The notes below the pieces were generated by a model. It was not told where the DNA came from. It made no database searches and saw nothing but the letters and a program-made list of their open reading frames with translations. A stretch of DNA of 64,000 nucleotides, taken from contig NZ_FMIQ01000006.1 in the NCBI RefSeq assembly GCF_900095695.1, positions 1 to 64,000 of the forward strand, read 5' to 3'. Position numbers and translations under genes: made by a program. This DNA is from Hafnia alvei (lineage in GTDB: Bacteria > Pseudomonadota > Gammaproteobacteria > Enterobacterales > Enterobacteriaceae). Positions 34,083 to 43,885 of the stretch are shown piece after piece; position 1 is the stretch's first letter; the number at the start of each line of letters is the position of its first letter.

Positions 34083-35987
34083 ATGTCGTTAATTAGTCTT
34101 TCCGGTGCATGGATTTCATTTAGTGATGCGCCGTTGCTCGATAACACCGAATTACACATCGAGCCAAATGAACGTGTTTGTCTGGTAGGCCGTAATGGCG
34201 CAGGCAAATCAACCTTGCTGAAAGTACTGGGCAAAGAGTTACCGCTAGATGATGGACGTATCATCTATGAGCAAGATTTAGTGGTCTCGCGTTTGCAGCA
34301 AGATCCGCCGCGTAATATCGGTGGAACGGTTTTTGATTTTGTCTCAGAAGGCGTTGCCGAGCAGGCTCAGCACCTTAAGGCTTATCATGATTTGCTGAAA
34401 AAGGTCGAATCCGATCCTAGCGAACAGAACCTGAATAAGCTTTCTGCGCTGCAGGAGATTTTGGATCATCAAGGCCTATGGCGTATTGATAGCCGCATCA
34501 GCGACGTGCTGACTAAGCTGGGCTTGAACGCGGATACCGACCTGTCTGCGCTATCGGGTGGTTGGCTGCGTAAAGCGGCTTTGGCCCGTGCGCTGGTATG
34601 TGAGCCCGATGTGCTGTTGCTGGATGAACCGACAAACCACTTGGATATCGAAACGATCACGTGGCTGGAAGATTTCCTGAAGGAATTCACCGGCAGCATC
34701 ATATTTATTTCCCATGACCGTTCATTTATTCGCAGCATGGCGACCCGTATCGTCGATCTGGATCGCGGTAAGCTGGTTTCTTGGCCTGGCAACTATGACG
34801 CCTATTTAATTGCAAAAGAAGAAGCGCTGCGCGTTGAAGAAATGCAGAACGCCGAGTTCGATCGCAAATTAGCGCAGGAAGAAGTCTGGATCCGCCAAGG
34901 TATCAAAGCGCGTCGTACCCGTAACGAAGGCCGCGTTCGCGCGTTAAAAGCGATGCGTAACGAACATGCCGAGCGCCGTAGTGTGCAAGGTAATGCCAAG
35001 ATGCAGGTTGAAGAATCGCTGCGCTCCGGCAAAATTGTCTTCGAGATGGAGAATGTCAATTATAGCGTCGCAGGTAAAACGCTGGTGCGTGATTTCAGCG
35101 TTCAGGTTAACCGCGGCGATAAGATCGCGCTGGTTGGGCCAAACGGCTGTGGTAAAACTACGCTGCTGAAACTGATGTTGGGCCAATTGCCGCCAGACAG
35201 CGGGAAAGTGCGTTGCGGGACCAAGCTAGAAATTGCTTACTTTGATCAGCATCGCGCAGAGTTAGATCCAGACAAAACCGTGATGGATAATCTGGCTGAA
35301 GGTAAGCAAGAAGTTATGGTTAACGGCCGTCCACGCCATGTTTTAGGGTATTTGCAGGACTTCCTGTTCCACCCTAAGCGCGCGATGACGCCGGTACGCG
35401 CCTTGTCAGGCGGTGAACGTAACCGTTTGTTGCTCGCGAAGTTGTTCCTAAAACCAAGCAATCTATTGATTCTCGATGAACCAACCAACGATTTAGATAT
35501 CGAAACATTGGAATTGCTGGAAGAGCTGGTTGATGGTTATCAAGGCACGGTTATGCTGGTTAGCCACGATCGTCAATTCGTCGATAACTCCGTGACTGAT
35601 TGCTGGATCTTCGAGGGTAACGGCGTCATTAACAGCTACGTGGGTGGCTATTATGACGCGCACAAGCAAAAAGCCGACATGCGTTCTTTCAGCCAACAGG
35701 CTGCGTCTAAACCTCAGGCGAGTGCAAATACACCTAAAGCGGAAGTGAAAAAGCGCAGCAATAAGATGAGCTATAATTTGCTACGTGAATTAGAGCAGCT
35801 TCCTGCACGCCTTGAAGAGTTGGAAACCGAGCTGACTACTTTGCAGGAAAAAGTCGCTAAACCTGATTTCTTCAACCAATCTCATGAAGAGACTCAGAAC
35901 GTTCTGCAAAAGATGGCTGAAGTCGAGCAGCAGCTTGAAACAGCGTTTGAGCGTTGGGAAGAGCTAGAAGCAATGAAGAATGCTTAA
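34083..35987 (+). CDS. uup: ABC-F ATPase Uup
   Basis: Uup is a soluble twin-ATPase of the ABC-F type, connected with ribosome function and suppression of transposon excision. The 634-residue protein has two ABC modules: Walker A GRNGAGKST and GPNGCGKTT, signature motifs LSGGWLRKAAL and LSGGERNRLLL, and Walker B LLLDEPTNHLD and LILDEPTNDLD. They are joined by a charged P-site linker (~240-290). The C-terminal coiled coil (LLRELEQLPARLEELETELTTL) is the Uup DNA-binding domain. A strong terminator follows. Confidence 0.97.
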   Translation: MSLISLSGAWISFSDAPLLDNTELHIEPNERVCLVGRNGAGKSTLLKVLGKELPLDDGRIIYEQDLVVSRLQQDPPRNIGGTVFDFVSEGVAEQAQHLKAYHDLLKKVESDPSEQNLNKLSALQEILDHQGLWRIDSRISDVLTKLGLNADTDLSALSGGWLRKAALARALVCEPDVLLLDEPTNHLDIETITWLEDFLKEFTGSIIFISHDRSFIRSMATRIVDLDRGKLVSWPGNYDAYLIAKEEALRVEEMQNAEFDRKLAQEEVWIRQGIKARRTRNEGRVRALKAMRNEHAERRSVQGNAKMQVEESLRSGKIVFEMENVNYSVAGKTLVRDFSVQVNRGDKIALVGPNGCGKTTLLKLMLGQLPPDSGKVRCGTKLEIAYFDQHRAELDPDKTVMDNLAEGKQEVMVNGRPRHVLGYLQDFLFHPKRAMTPVRALSGGERNRLLLAKLFLKPSNLLILDEPTNDLDIETLELLEELVDGYQGTVMLVSHDRQFVDNSVTDCWIFEGNGVINSYVGGYYDAHKQKADMRSFSQQAASKPQASANTPKAEVKKRSNKMSYNLLRELEQLPARLEELETELTTLQEKVAKPDFFNQSHEETQNVLQKMAEVEQQLETAFERWEELEAMKNA

Positions 35988-36009
35988 TCGATCTGCCTAA
36001 GACGGAATA

Positions 36010-36053
36010 AAGCCTGACTAACGCGGAGTGATGTGTTGTGTCAGGCTTTTTTG
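36010..36053 (+). terminator. Terminator after uup
   Basis: AAGCCTGAC pairs with GTCAGGCTT across a ~21-base loop, followed by TTTTT, just after the uup stop. Confidence 0.7.
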
Positions 36054-36090
36054 TGCATTTTATGTAGCAACCAAATAGTGGGAAAAAATC

Positions 36091-37359
36091 ATGTGTTCTG
36101 AACATCATCAGGATTCAGAAAACAAAATATTATGCCCGCAATGTGACATGCTGGTGGAGCTGCCCGTATTGCCAGAGGGCTCTAAAAGTAGCTGTCCTCG
36201 TTGTCATACGACCTTGATGGTGAAGTGGCGAGAGCCGCGCCGCCAGCCCGTGTTGTACGCCATTTGCGCGTTGTTTATGCTGGTCTTAGCCAACCTTTTC
36301 CCCTTTGTGAACATGTCGGTGGCTGGGATCCGCAATGCCATTACGCTGATTCAGATCCCACAGACGCTGGTGTCAGAAGACTATGCCAGCATGGCGTCGC
36401 TGTTTATGATTTTCGTCCAGTTGGTGCCTGCATTTTGTATGGTTTCGATTATTCTGCTTAATTTGCGGATACCGATGCCGACAGAACTCAAGGTCATGAT
36501 GGCGAAGATCCTCTTCAAATGTCGCTCGTGGTGCATGGTTGAAATCTTCTTAGCGGGAGTTCTGGTTAGCTTCGTGAAGCTGATGGCCTATGGTGATGTC
36601 GGTGTGGGGACCAGTTTCCTGCCTTATTGCCTATTTTGCGTCCTGCAGGTACGCGTATTCCAAGTCATCGATAAACGACTTCTATGGCGTGATATTGCGC
36701 CCGCCCCGCACCTTCCAGAAAATTTACGTGTTGGCCTGACCGGGCTTCAACAAGGGCTACGCTCTTGTTCATGTTGTTCTGCTATTTTACCCGCCGATCA
36801 GCTGTCGTGCCCCCGCTGTCATAGCAAAGGCCACGCGCGACGTCGTAATAGTTTGCAATGGACGATGTCTTTACTCGTCACGGCAATCATGTTGTATATC
36901 CCCGCAAACGTTCTGCCGATTATGGTAACGCAAGCACTTGGCACCAAGCTCACCTCAACGATTATGGCTGGGGTTATTTTGCTTTGGGGCGAAGGCTCTT
37001 ACCCCGTAGCCATGGTTATTTTTATCGCCAGTATTATGGTTCCCACGCTAAAAATATTAGCGATAGGGTGGTTATGCTGGGATGCCAAATATGCCACGCG
37101 CGGTGACAGTGAGCGTATGCATTTTGTTTATGAAATTGTGGAATTTGTTGGGCGCTGGTCAATGATTGACGTGTTTGTTATCGCGGTACTTTCTGCGTTG
37201 GTAAATATGGGGCAATTGATGAGCATTTACCCTGATATTGGAGCGTTACTTTTTGCGATGGTGGTGATTATTACCATGATCTCAGCGATGACATTTGATC
37301 CTAGATTGATCTGGGATCGTGAACGTGGCTTAACGTACAAGGAGCCTCAAAGTGAATGA
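36091..37359 (+). CDS. pqiA: Inner-membrane protein PqiA
   Basis: PqiA is the membrane partner of the PqiB MCE tunnel, involved in lipid traffic across the periplasm. The 422-residue protein has two copies of a module, each beginning with a rubredoxin-like zinc site (CPQCDMLVELP...CPRCHTTL, and CSCCSAILPADQLSCPRCHSK). Each is followed by four membrane helices. It overlaps pqiB by 8 bases. Operon pqiABC is complete. Confidence 0.97.
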   Translation: MCSEHHQDSENKILCPQCDMLVELPVLPEGSKSSCPRCHTTLMVKWREPRRQPVLYAICALFMLVLANLFPFVNMSVAGIRNAITLIQIPQTLVSEDYASMASLFMIFVQLVPAFCMVSIILLNLRIPMPTELKVMMAKILFKCRSWCMVEIFLAGVLVSFVKLMAYGDVGVGTSFLPYCLFCVLQVRVFQVIDKRLLWRDIAPAPHLPENLRVGLTGLQQGLRSCSCCSAILPADQLSCPRCHSKGHARRRNSLQWTMSLLVTAIMLYIPANVLPIMVTQALGTKLTSTIMAGVILLWGEGSYPVAMVIFIASIMVPTLKILAIGWLCWDAKYATRGDSERMHFVYEIVEFVGRWSMIDVFVIAVLSALVNMGQLMSIYPDIGALLFAMVVIITMISAMTFDPRLIWDRERGLTYKEPQSE

Positions 37360-38992
37360 GCAAGAAACTGGCGTAGCTAAGGTTGAAAAAATCAAACGCT
37401 GGTCCCCTGTCTGGATTGTCCCTATCGTCACGGCATTGATCGGTGCATGGGTGATTTTTTATCATTTTAGCCACCAAGGACCGGAAGTGACGTTGATTAC
37501 TTCTAGCGCAGAAGGGCTTGAGGGTGGCAAAACGGCGATCAAAAGTCGTAGCGTTGACGTGGGAATGGTTGAAACCGTTACGTTAAATGAGGATTTGACG
37601 CAGGTCATCGTAAAAGCACGCTTGAATTCAGGAATGGAAAAGCTTCTGCGTAAAGACAGCGTGTTCTGGGTAGTGAAACCACAGATTGGTCGTGAGGGTA
37701 TTTCAGGGCTCGGAACCTTGCTCTCAGGCGCATATATTGAGCTGCAGCCGGGCTCAAATAAAGAGGCTCATGATGAGTTCAATTTGCTTGATCAGCCGCC
37801 GCTAGCGCCGCCGGATGCGAAAGGGATCCGCGTCACGTTAGACAGCGAACAGGCAGGGCAGCTTAGCCCTGGCGATCCCGTATTGTTCCGTGGTTTACGC
37901 GTTGGTTCCGTTGAGACCAGCCAGTTTGATCCCAAAAATCGCCAGATCCACTATCAGATCTTTATCACTGCGCCGTATGACACCTTGGTGACGGAAAACG
38001 TTCGCTTCTGGATCGACAGCGGTGTTTCATTCGATATGTCTGCTCAGGGCATGCGTGTGGAAATGGGCTCATTGACCACGCTATTTAGCGGCGGCGTAAG
38101 CTTTGATGTGCCTCAAGGCTGGTCAGTAGGTAAGCCCGCGGCAAATCAGTCTCAGTTTGCACTGTTTGATAACCAGCGCAGCATTCAGGAGTCGCTATAC
38201 ACAGAACATAAAAGCGTGCTGATGTTCTTTAGTGATTCTATTCGTGGTTTGCAGGCTGGTGCTCCGGTTGAATTCCGCGGTATTCGCTTAGGTACTGTGG
38301 CTGAAGCGCCTTACTTTGTGACTGGCCTAAGCCAGAAGTTGGACTCCGATTACCAGATCCCGGTCTTGGTTAATATCGAGCCAGGCCGTATTCAGCAAAA
38401 ATTGGGCGATAACTTTAACGTTGAGCAACATCTGTTCTCCGGCGTGGGTGAAGGGTTACGTGCATCACTTAAATCTGCCAACTTGCTAACCGGGTCACTG
38501 TATATTGATTTGGACTTCTATCCACAGGCTAAGCCTTGGAAAGGTCCTCGCAAAATTGATGGTTGGCCGGTCGTGCCGACGGTAAGTGGTGGCTTGGCGC
38601 AGCTGCAACAGAAACTGACCGCGACACTCGATAAAATCAACTCGTTGCCAATTGAGCCAATGATCAATGAAGCGACTAATACTTTGAAGGCCAGCCAGAA
38701 AACGATGGCAGAAACGCAGAAAACGTTGGATGCGTTGAATAAACTGGTTTCAAGCAAAGAAGCGCAAGCATTACCAGGCGATATGCAGAAAACGTTGACT
38801 GAGTTGAATCGAAGTGTGAAAGGCTTCCAGCCGGGGTCTCCAGCCTATAACAATATGGTCGGCGACATGCAGCGTTTGGATCAGGTGTTACGTGAGCTGC
38901 AGCCGGTACTACGTACGCTCAATGAGAAGAGCAATTCACTGGTGTTTGAAGCGCCAGCTGGCAAAGATCCGCAGCCTAAGAGGACAAAATAA
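37352..38992 (+). CDS. pqiB: MCE-domain periplasmic tunnel protein PqiB
   Basis: PqiB is a hexameric protein with three MCE rings and a long coiled-coil needle that spans the periplasm. It has 546 residues, the E. coli length. One N-terminal membrane helix (WSPVWIVPIVTALIGAWVIF) precedes MCE domains at about 45-130, 155-265 and 285-400. A coiled coil (LQQKLTATLDKINSLP, TMAETQKTLDALNKL) follows. It overlaps pqiA and touches pqiC by one base. Confidence 0.97.
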   Translation: MNEQETGVAKVEKIKRWSPVWIVPIVTALIGAWVIFYHFSHQGPEVTLITSSAEGLEGGKTAIKSRSVDVGMVETVTLNEDLTQVIVKARLNSGMEKLLRKDSVFWVVKPQIGREGISGLGTLLSGAYIELQPGSNKEAHDEFNLLDQPPLAPPDAKGIRVTLDSEQAGQLSPGDPVLFRGLRVGSVETSQFDPKNRQIHYQIFITAPYDTLVTENVRFWIDSGVSFDMSAQGMRVEMGSLTTLFSGGVSFDVPQGWSVGKPAANQSQFALFDNQRSIQESLYTEHKSVLMFFSDSIRGLQAGAPVEFRGIRLGTVAEAPYFVTGLSQKLDSDYQIPVLVNIEPGRIQQKLGDNFNVEQHLFSGVGEGLRASLKSANLLTGSLYIDLDFYPQAKPWKGPRKIDGWPVVPTVSGGLAQLQQKLTATLDKINSLPIEPMINEATNTLKASQKTMAETQKTLDALNKLVSSKEAQALPGDMQKTLTELNRSVKGFQPGSPAYNNMVGDMQRLDQVLRELQPVLRTLNEKSNSLVFEAPAGKDPQPKRTK

Positions 38993-39552
38993 TGAAAATC
39001 TGGATGGTGGGAGCGGCTGCGTTACTGCTGAGTGCATGTAGTAGCCAACCACAGAAAAGTTACTATCAGCTTCCTGTTCCCGTGGCTAGTACGGCGGTGG
39101 TGCAAGCGCCTGTCAACAGCGACACGCACCAGCTATGGCTTGAGCGTGTTAGCGTGGCAGATTTTCTGAGTGCCCTCGGCGTGGTTTATCAAACTAACGA
39201 CGTGCAGTTTGTCACCGCCGGCAATAATCTTTGGGCAAGCCCGTTGGAGCAGCAGCTTCAACAAACGATGGTCGCGAATCTGAGTGTGGCAATGCCGGGC
39301 TGGATTGTTTCATCTCAGCCGTTGGGTAATGCTCAGGATACGCTAAATATCAGCGTGACGGGCTTCCATGGCCGCTATGATGGCAAGGCTGTTATCAGTG
39401 GCGAATGGATTTTAACGCGTAATGGTCAACTGACTAAGCGAGCGTTCAATCTGGTGCTTCCTGTGCCGCAAGACGGCTATGATGCGCTGGTGAAGACGCT
39501 TGCGGAAGGCTGGCAGCAGGAAGCGCAGCAGATCGCACGTCAGGTTCAGTGA
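38992..39552 (+). CDS. pqiC: Outer-membrane lipoprotein PqiC
   Basis: PqiC anchors the PqiB needle at the outer membrane. The 186-residue protein has a lipoprotein signal (MKIWMVGAAALLLSAC, lipobox LSAC at residues 13-16) followed by SSQPQKSYYQLP. The ABC-type auxiliary domain contains HQLWLERVSVADFLSALGVVYQT and a strand-rich end. It starts on the last base of pqiB. Confidence 0.96.
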   Translation: MKIWMVGAAALLLSACSSQPQKSYYQLPVPVASTAVVQAPVNSDTHQLWLERVSVADFLSALGVVYQTNDVQFVTAGNNLWASPLEQQLQQTMVANLSVAMPGWIVSSQPLGNAQDTLNISVTGFHGRYDGKAVISGEWILTRNGQLTKRAFNLVLPVPQDGYDALVKTLAEGWQQEAQQIARQVQ

Positions 39553-39579
39553 TACCCTAGACTAAAATTGTCTAAATAA

Positions 39580-39615
39580 ACCCCGGTCAGAGCAAATCTT
39601 GCTGACCGGGGTTTT
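39580..39615 (+). terminator. Terminator after pqiABC
   Basis: ACCCCGGTCAG pairs with CTGACCGGGGT around an 11-base loop, followed by TTTT. Confidence 0.8.
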
Positions 39616-39812
39616 CTTTATGTAGAACAGGCGATTGTGAGATATCGCGTTAAATACAGCTGTAGAGCGGCGTCTTGTCGCTCACATTTGTGACACTGGT
39701 ATGAATTTTGCGCATTGACCCTCAGGCTAAAAGCGGCTATTGATTATGTGTGATGGCGAAAAAGTCATCACTGTTTTCTTTCCAGCAGAACTGAAAATGA
39801 GGGAAGCGAGGC

Positions 39813-39980
39813 ATGAAGAGACAAAAACGCGATCGCCTAGAACGGGCTCAATCACGTGGGTATCAGGCTGGTATTATTGGGCGCTCAAAGGAGTTTTGCC
39901 CATATCAATCGGTAGATGCAAGGTCACATTGGTTGGGAGGCTGGCGGCAGGCTATGGAAGACAGGTCGGTAATGGCCTGA
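39813..39980 (+). CDS. rmf: Ribosome modulation factor
   Basis: Rmf dimerises 70S ribosomes into inactive 100S particles in stationary phase. The 55-residue basic protein starts MKRQKRDRLERAQSRGYQAG and ends LGGWRQAMEDRSVMA. It has the same length as E. coli Rmf, with most residues unchanged. GGGAAGCGAGG lies before the ATG, and a terminator follows the stop by about 30 bases. As in E. coli it lies after pqiC, but a LysR gene now separates it from fabA. Confidence 0.97.
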   Translation: MKRQKRDRLERAQSRGYQAGIIGRSKEFCPYQSVDARSHWLGGWRQAMEDRSVMA

Positions 39981-40010
39981 TGGTCATCGCTATCAATTCG
40001 GATTAGTAAT

Positions 40011-40038
40011 AAAAACCTCTGTTAACGCAGAGGTTTTT
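40011..40038 (+). terminator. Terminator after rmf
   Basis: AACCTCTG-ttaacg-CAGAGGTT stem with a following TTT, 30 bases past the rmf stop. Confidence 0.75.
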
Positions 40039-40305
40039 ATTCAGTGAATTAATTGAGTTATGAATATATGTAGAAAATATTTAAAATTTATATATGTAGA
40101 ATTCAATTTCTTATGTTTTTAATCCTAGGTTAAATTGGGCTTTATTTTTTGTAACCTATCAGATAATGTATTATTGAATGAATTATTATTGTGTTGTGAA
40201 TTCATTACATGGACGAATAATTTGGCTTTATCATATTTTAAATTATTATTAATTTAATGAATTGTATGACGCCAAAAATGGAGTTTGCTATTTGGAGTTA
40301 TAGGG

Positions 40306-41247
40306 ATGTTTGAACATCAGGATAGTTTAAAATCATTAAGGAAGTTTGATCTAAATTTATTAACGGTTTTTGAAGCTGTTTATTTTTATAAAAGCGTCAG
40401 TAAAGCTGCTGATATTTTAGGCATGACATCTCCAGCGGTAAGTCAGAGTATTCAGAGACTCAGACAGTATTTTCCTGATCCTCTATTTATTAGGGATGGA
40501 AAGGGGATATCTGCTACGGTTTTTGCTGATAGCATGCATGAAAATATAAAGGGAAGCTTAAACGGTATTATTGATATTTTTGCGGATAAGGGGGATAGCA
40601 TCAGAAATCTGGTGATATGGAGTGATCCTCATCTAGCACAGCTATTGATACCGGATGTTTGTAGTCACCTTATGTCATCGGCAAAGATTAAGTGTCGAAT
40701 TGCTCACAATCTATTGCCTGAGGATCCTATAGAAGTAGAGCATGCGCTGCTGTACCATAAAGCGGACATCATTTTTGATATTGTTCCAATCTATAATTCG
40801 GCTATTGAGTCTGAGCTAATTTATAGTGAAAAAATCGTGATGGTTTGTTCTAAAAACCACCCAAGAATTAGTGGTGAAGTGACTAATAGCAGCATAAAGG
40901 ATGAACGTTACACAACAATTACCAAAAATAGAAAAAAAATTAATGAGTTCAGAACAAAAATAGATATCCTTTTAGGTAAAAGAACCGTGTCTTTTGCATC
41001 ACCATCATTAATTACGTCTTTAGCCGTGATTGAAAAAACAAACGATGTCGGCTTTTGCCCTGAGTCAATGTATGAAAAGTTTAAAGATATATATAATATT
41101 AAGCGCCTAGATTGTGAGGCTGACTTGGGGACCTATGAAGTCTATATGTCTTACAGTAAAAAGGCACAACAAGATAAGGCGCTATTAGATCTAGTGAATA
41201 AAGTTAAAGAGGTTCTTATTACGCAGAACACTTCTGTTCTACGCTAG
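40306..41247 (+). CDS. LysR-family transcriptional regulator
   Basis: The 313-residue protein has the N-terminal winged helix of LysR regulators: FDLNLLTVFEAVYFYKSVSKAA, then MTSPAVSQSIQRLRQYF and the DPLFIRDGKGI hinge. A diverged ligand-binding part follows. The nearest general type I can suggest is the YbeF/LeuO-like branch, from 'LRKFDLNLL'. The target is unknown. It is AT-rich, with many ATA and AGA codons, and has an AT-rich leader of more than 250 bases. It sits between rmf and fabA, which are neighbours in E. coli, so it was probably inserted. The start at 40306 has GGAG 8 bases upstream. Confidence 0.88.
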   Translation: MFEHQDSLKSLRKFDLNLLTVFEAVYFYKSVSKAADILGMTSPAVSQSIQRLRQYFPDPLFIRDGKGISATVFADSMHENIKGSLNGIIDIFADKGDSIRNLVIWSDPHLAQLLIPDVCSHLMSSAKIKCRIAHNLLPEDPIEVEHALLYHKADIIFDIVPIYNSAIESELIYSEKIVMVCSKNHPRISGEVTNSSIKDERYTTITKNRKKINEFRTKIDILLGKRTVSFASPSLITSLAVIEKTNDVGFCPESMYEKFKDIYNIKRLDCEADLGTYEVYMSYSKKAQQDKALLDLVNKVKEVLITQNTSVLR

Positions 41248-41280
41248 GGTAAATATTGGAGTGTCGGTCCTATAGAAAAG

Positions 41281-41306
41281 AAAAAGCGCAGCTAGCTGCG
41301 CTTTTT
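41281..41306. terminator. Bidirectional terminator between the LysR gene and fabA
   Basis: AAAAAGCGCAGC-TAGC-pairing-GCTGCGCTTTTT is self-complementary and has A- and T-tracts on both sides, serving both converging genes. Confidence 0.85.
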
Positions 41307-41344
41307 CTTATGCGTTAATGGCAATAGCCACAGACGCTAACGCA

Positions 41345-41863
41345 TTAGAATGCGCTGGTATCTTTGAACAAACCTACTTTCAGATCAGATGCATTATAAA
41401 TAACCTGACCATCAACTAATACTTCACCATCAGCCATACCCATGATTAAACGACGGTTGATAACACGTTTAAAATGAATACGGTAGGTGACTTTTTTCGC
41501 AGTAGGCAGAACCTGACCGGTAAATTTCACTTCACCAACGCCAAGTGCACGTCCTTTACCTTCGCCGCCTAACCAGCCAAGGTAGAAACCAACCAACTGC
41601 CACATGGCATCTAAGCCTAAACATCCGGGCATCACGGGATCACCAACGAAATGGCAACCAAAGAACCATAGGTCAGGATTGATATCCAGCTCAGCTTCTA
41701 CATAGCCTTTGTTGTAGTTACCGCCGTCTTCGGTCATTTTAACGATACGATCCATCATCAGCATGTTGCCAGACGGCAGTGGTGGTCCACCAGCACCGAA
41801 CAGTTCGCCGCGTCCAGACGCTTCAAGGTCTTCTTTAGTATAAGATTCGCGTTTATCTACCAT
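41345..41863 (-). CDS. fabA: 3-hydroxydecanoyl-ACP dehydratase/isomerase FabA
   Basis: FabA dehydrates 3-hydroxydecanoyl-ACP and isomerises the trans-2 to the cis-3 product, starting unsaturated fatty-acid synthesis. Its 172 residues match E. coli FabA. The hot-dog fold includes the catalytic histidine in [23 protein letters not shown], with the aspartate in LGLDAMWQ. The start [20 protein letters not shown] is as in E. coli. Confidence 0.98.
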   Translation of the reverse strand: MVDKRESYTKEDLEASGRGELFGAGGPPLPSGNMLMMDRIVKMTEDGGNYNKGYVEAELDINPDLWFFGCHFVGDPVMPGCLGLDAMWQLVGFYLGWLGGEGKGRALGVGEVKFTGQVLPTAKKVTYRIHFKRVINRRLIMGMADGEVLVDGQVIYNASDLKVGLFKDTSAF

Positions 41864-41931
41864 AATTCTTGTAAGCCTTATTTTAATGAAGGGTGCATGT
41901 TAGCTAACACGTGTACGCTGAACAAGTCCGA

Positions 41932-43686
41932 TCAGCCATGGTTGAACCAGTTTAGCCAGCGTAATGGCCAAGGCAATTGACGTTTGTCCAGTGGACTGAT
42001 AGCTGCAATTCGATCTTGAATTGCACCGATTAGGCTAGGCCCCGTCTCACTACGGTATACTACGCCGGTCAGAATTGGCAACGCATCTTCTGCATTCTCG
42101 ACGGCCCAAAGATGGAACGTTCCAGCTTTAACTGCTTCGATAACGTCTGTGCTTAAGCATAAATGACGAGCGTTGGTTGCCGGGATAATCACGCCCTGAG
42201 AGCCCGTTAAGCCACGACGCTGACAGGCCTCAAAGAAGCCTTCAATCTTCTCGTTAACGCCGCCAATAGGCTGTACGTGGCCAAATTGGTCTACAGAGCC
42301 GGTGACTGCGATCTGTTGGTTGATTGGCGCGAGAGAAAGCGCGCTGACCAACGCACAAAGCTCAGCAAGTGAAGCGCTGTCACCATCAACTTCGCCATAA
42401 GATTGCTCAAAAACAATTGAGGCAGAGAAGGGAAGCTGTTGCTCTAAATCTAATTCAGAGATTAGGAAGGCTTGCATAATCATCATGCCCTTGGCATGCA
42501 GATTCCCGCCTAGCTCTGCTTTTCGCTCCACGTCAGTAAATTCGCCATCGCCCAAATGCACCGCGCAGGTAATACGCGAAGGCTCGCCAAACATCAGCGG
42601 ATGACCTGGATACTCTAATACCGACAAGCCATTGATTTGGCCAATGACCTCACCTTCGGTTTCTATCAGAATTTGGCCTAGCTCAATTTCATCATGCATG
42701 CGCTCGGCAAGATAGCCCTCACGCCAGCGGCGAGAGGCGAGTGTTTCATTGATAGCTTGAGCATCGATAACCTCATTGCTGTGCAGCGCGGCTTCACGCA
42801 GCGTACGAGCGATGAGCGTTGGGCTAAGCGGCAACGTACCTTGGTCACCAATTGCACGAATGGCCGTATTGACGAGAATGGGCCATGCATCTTCTGCAAT
42901 CGGAGGCAGTTGGTATTCGTTGGCAATGGTTGTTACCAATGAGCACCAACGCTGCATATCCTCGCTATCCACCAGTGACATGTCTGCTTCGAACTCACCG
43001 TAAATTGAGTTGAAACATAAATCAGGTTCCATATCCTGAAAATCAGCCAATCCTTCACGGTCGCTGACCAGAATGACCTTAAGGTCGATCGGCATATCAG
43101 GAATATGAACCGGCAGCGGTTTATTCTCATCAGGTGAGAACCATTTGAATTTTCTGCCAAGAACGATTTGTTTCAATCGCAGCCAAAGAAGCGGCTGAGC
43201 GAGCATCGTACGCAATGACAGGATTAACACACCGCCGTTTGCCTTATGAACCATGCCCGGCTCAAGGGTGATTTTTCCATTGGACTGGCGAACAGTGCCA
43301 AACAATTGTTCACCCTCGTACCAGTCGGCAAAAAGTGACGTTGTGGTTGCCGCAAAATTCGCCTGAGGATTGTCAGCTGGCATGATGCTGACGTGCATAC
43401 CATCGATGTGATATTGGCTGCCTCGCAGGCTGAGCTCCGGCAATAACTCTGCGGTAGCACGATGCAGGATTGCCAAATACTCATAGGTCTCCTCTGCCTT
43501 CAAGATCATAAAAGGTGAAGGCGATTGCGGATGACAGAAATGGGCCAAGCTGTTTTCCAAGCGAGGCTGATATTCTGAGAACGTCAGCGCAGGCTGTTGT
43601 GCCGCCGCAGAGAAAACAGACTGATAAGGTGTCGTATCGGGCAGTAGCGATTGCCAGTCGAGTCGATAATTGCTCAAAGTCGTCAA
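41932..43686 (-). CDS. lonH: Lon-like protease LonH/YcbZ
   Basis: This is a Lon-type protein with a degenerate ATPase part and a C-terminal Ser-Lys protease domain. The catalytic serine is in EVDGDSASLAELCAL and the lysine in GGVNEKIEGFFEAC. The protein matches E. coli YcbZ along its length and ends FPWPLRWLNWF in E. coli (LPWPLRWLNWF here). I chose the TTG at 43686 (MTTLSNYRLDW): this gives 584 residues against 586 in E. coli. A TGTATAAT promoter-like hexamer also lies between the upstream in-frame GTG (43728) and this start. The start remains uncertain. It is divergent from matP. Confidence 0.9.
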   Translation of the reverse strand: MTTLSNYRLDWQSLLPDTTPYQSVFSAAAQQPALTFSEYQPRLENSLAHFCHPQSPSPFMILKAEETYEYLAILHRATAELLPELSLRGSQYHIDGMHVSIMPADNPQANFAATTTSLFADWYEGEQLFGTVRQSNGKITLEPGMVHKANGGVLILSLRTMLAQPLLWLRLKQIVLGRKFKWFSPDENKPLPVHIPDMPIDLKVILVSDREGLADFQDMEPDLCFNSIYGEFEADMSLVDSEDMQRWCSLVTTIANEYQLPPIAEDAWPILVNTAIRAIGDQGTLPLSPTLIARTLREAALHSNEVIDAQAINETLASRRWREGYLAERMHDEIELGQILIETEGEVIGQINGLSVLEYPGHPLMFGEPSRITCAVHLGDGEFTDVERKAELGGNLHAKGMMIMQAFLISELDLEQQLPFSASIVFEQSYGEVDGDSASLAELCALVSALSLAPINQQIAVTGSVDQFGHVQPIGGVNEKIEGFFEACQRRGLTGSQGVIIPATNARHLCLSTDVIEAVKAGTFHLWAVENAEDALPILTGVVYRSETGPSLIGAIQDRIAAISPLDKRQLPWPLRWLNWFNHG

Positions 43687-43885
43687 TTTTATTGTCAGTA
43701 GGAAAACCGCAATTATACAAGATTCCACCGCCCTGCACAGGAAACAACGGCAGAAGAGTTAAAAGGAAGTGATTTCGATGCCGACCTGAATAAAAAACAA
43801 TCAATAATAAAACATGAAATATCTGCAAAACTAAAAAAAGTTGTTATTCTTATGGGAAGTTACCGTGTCACTGGCAGATATCTCA

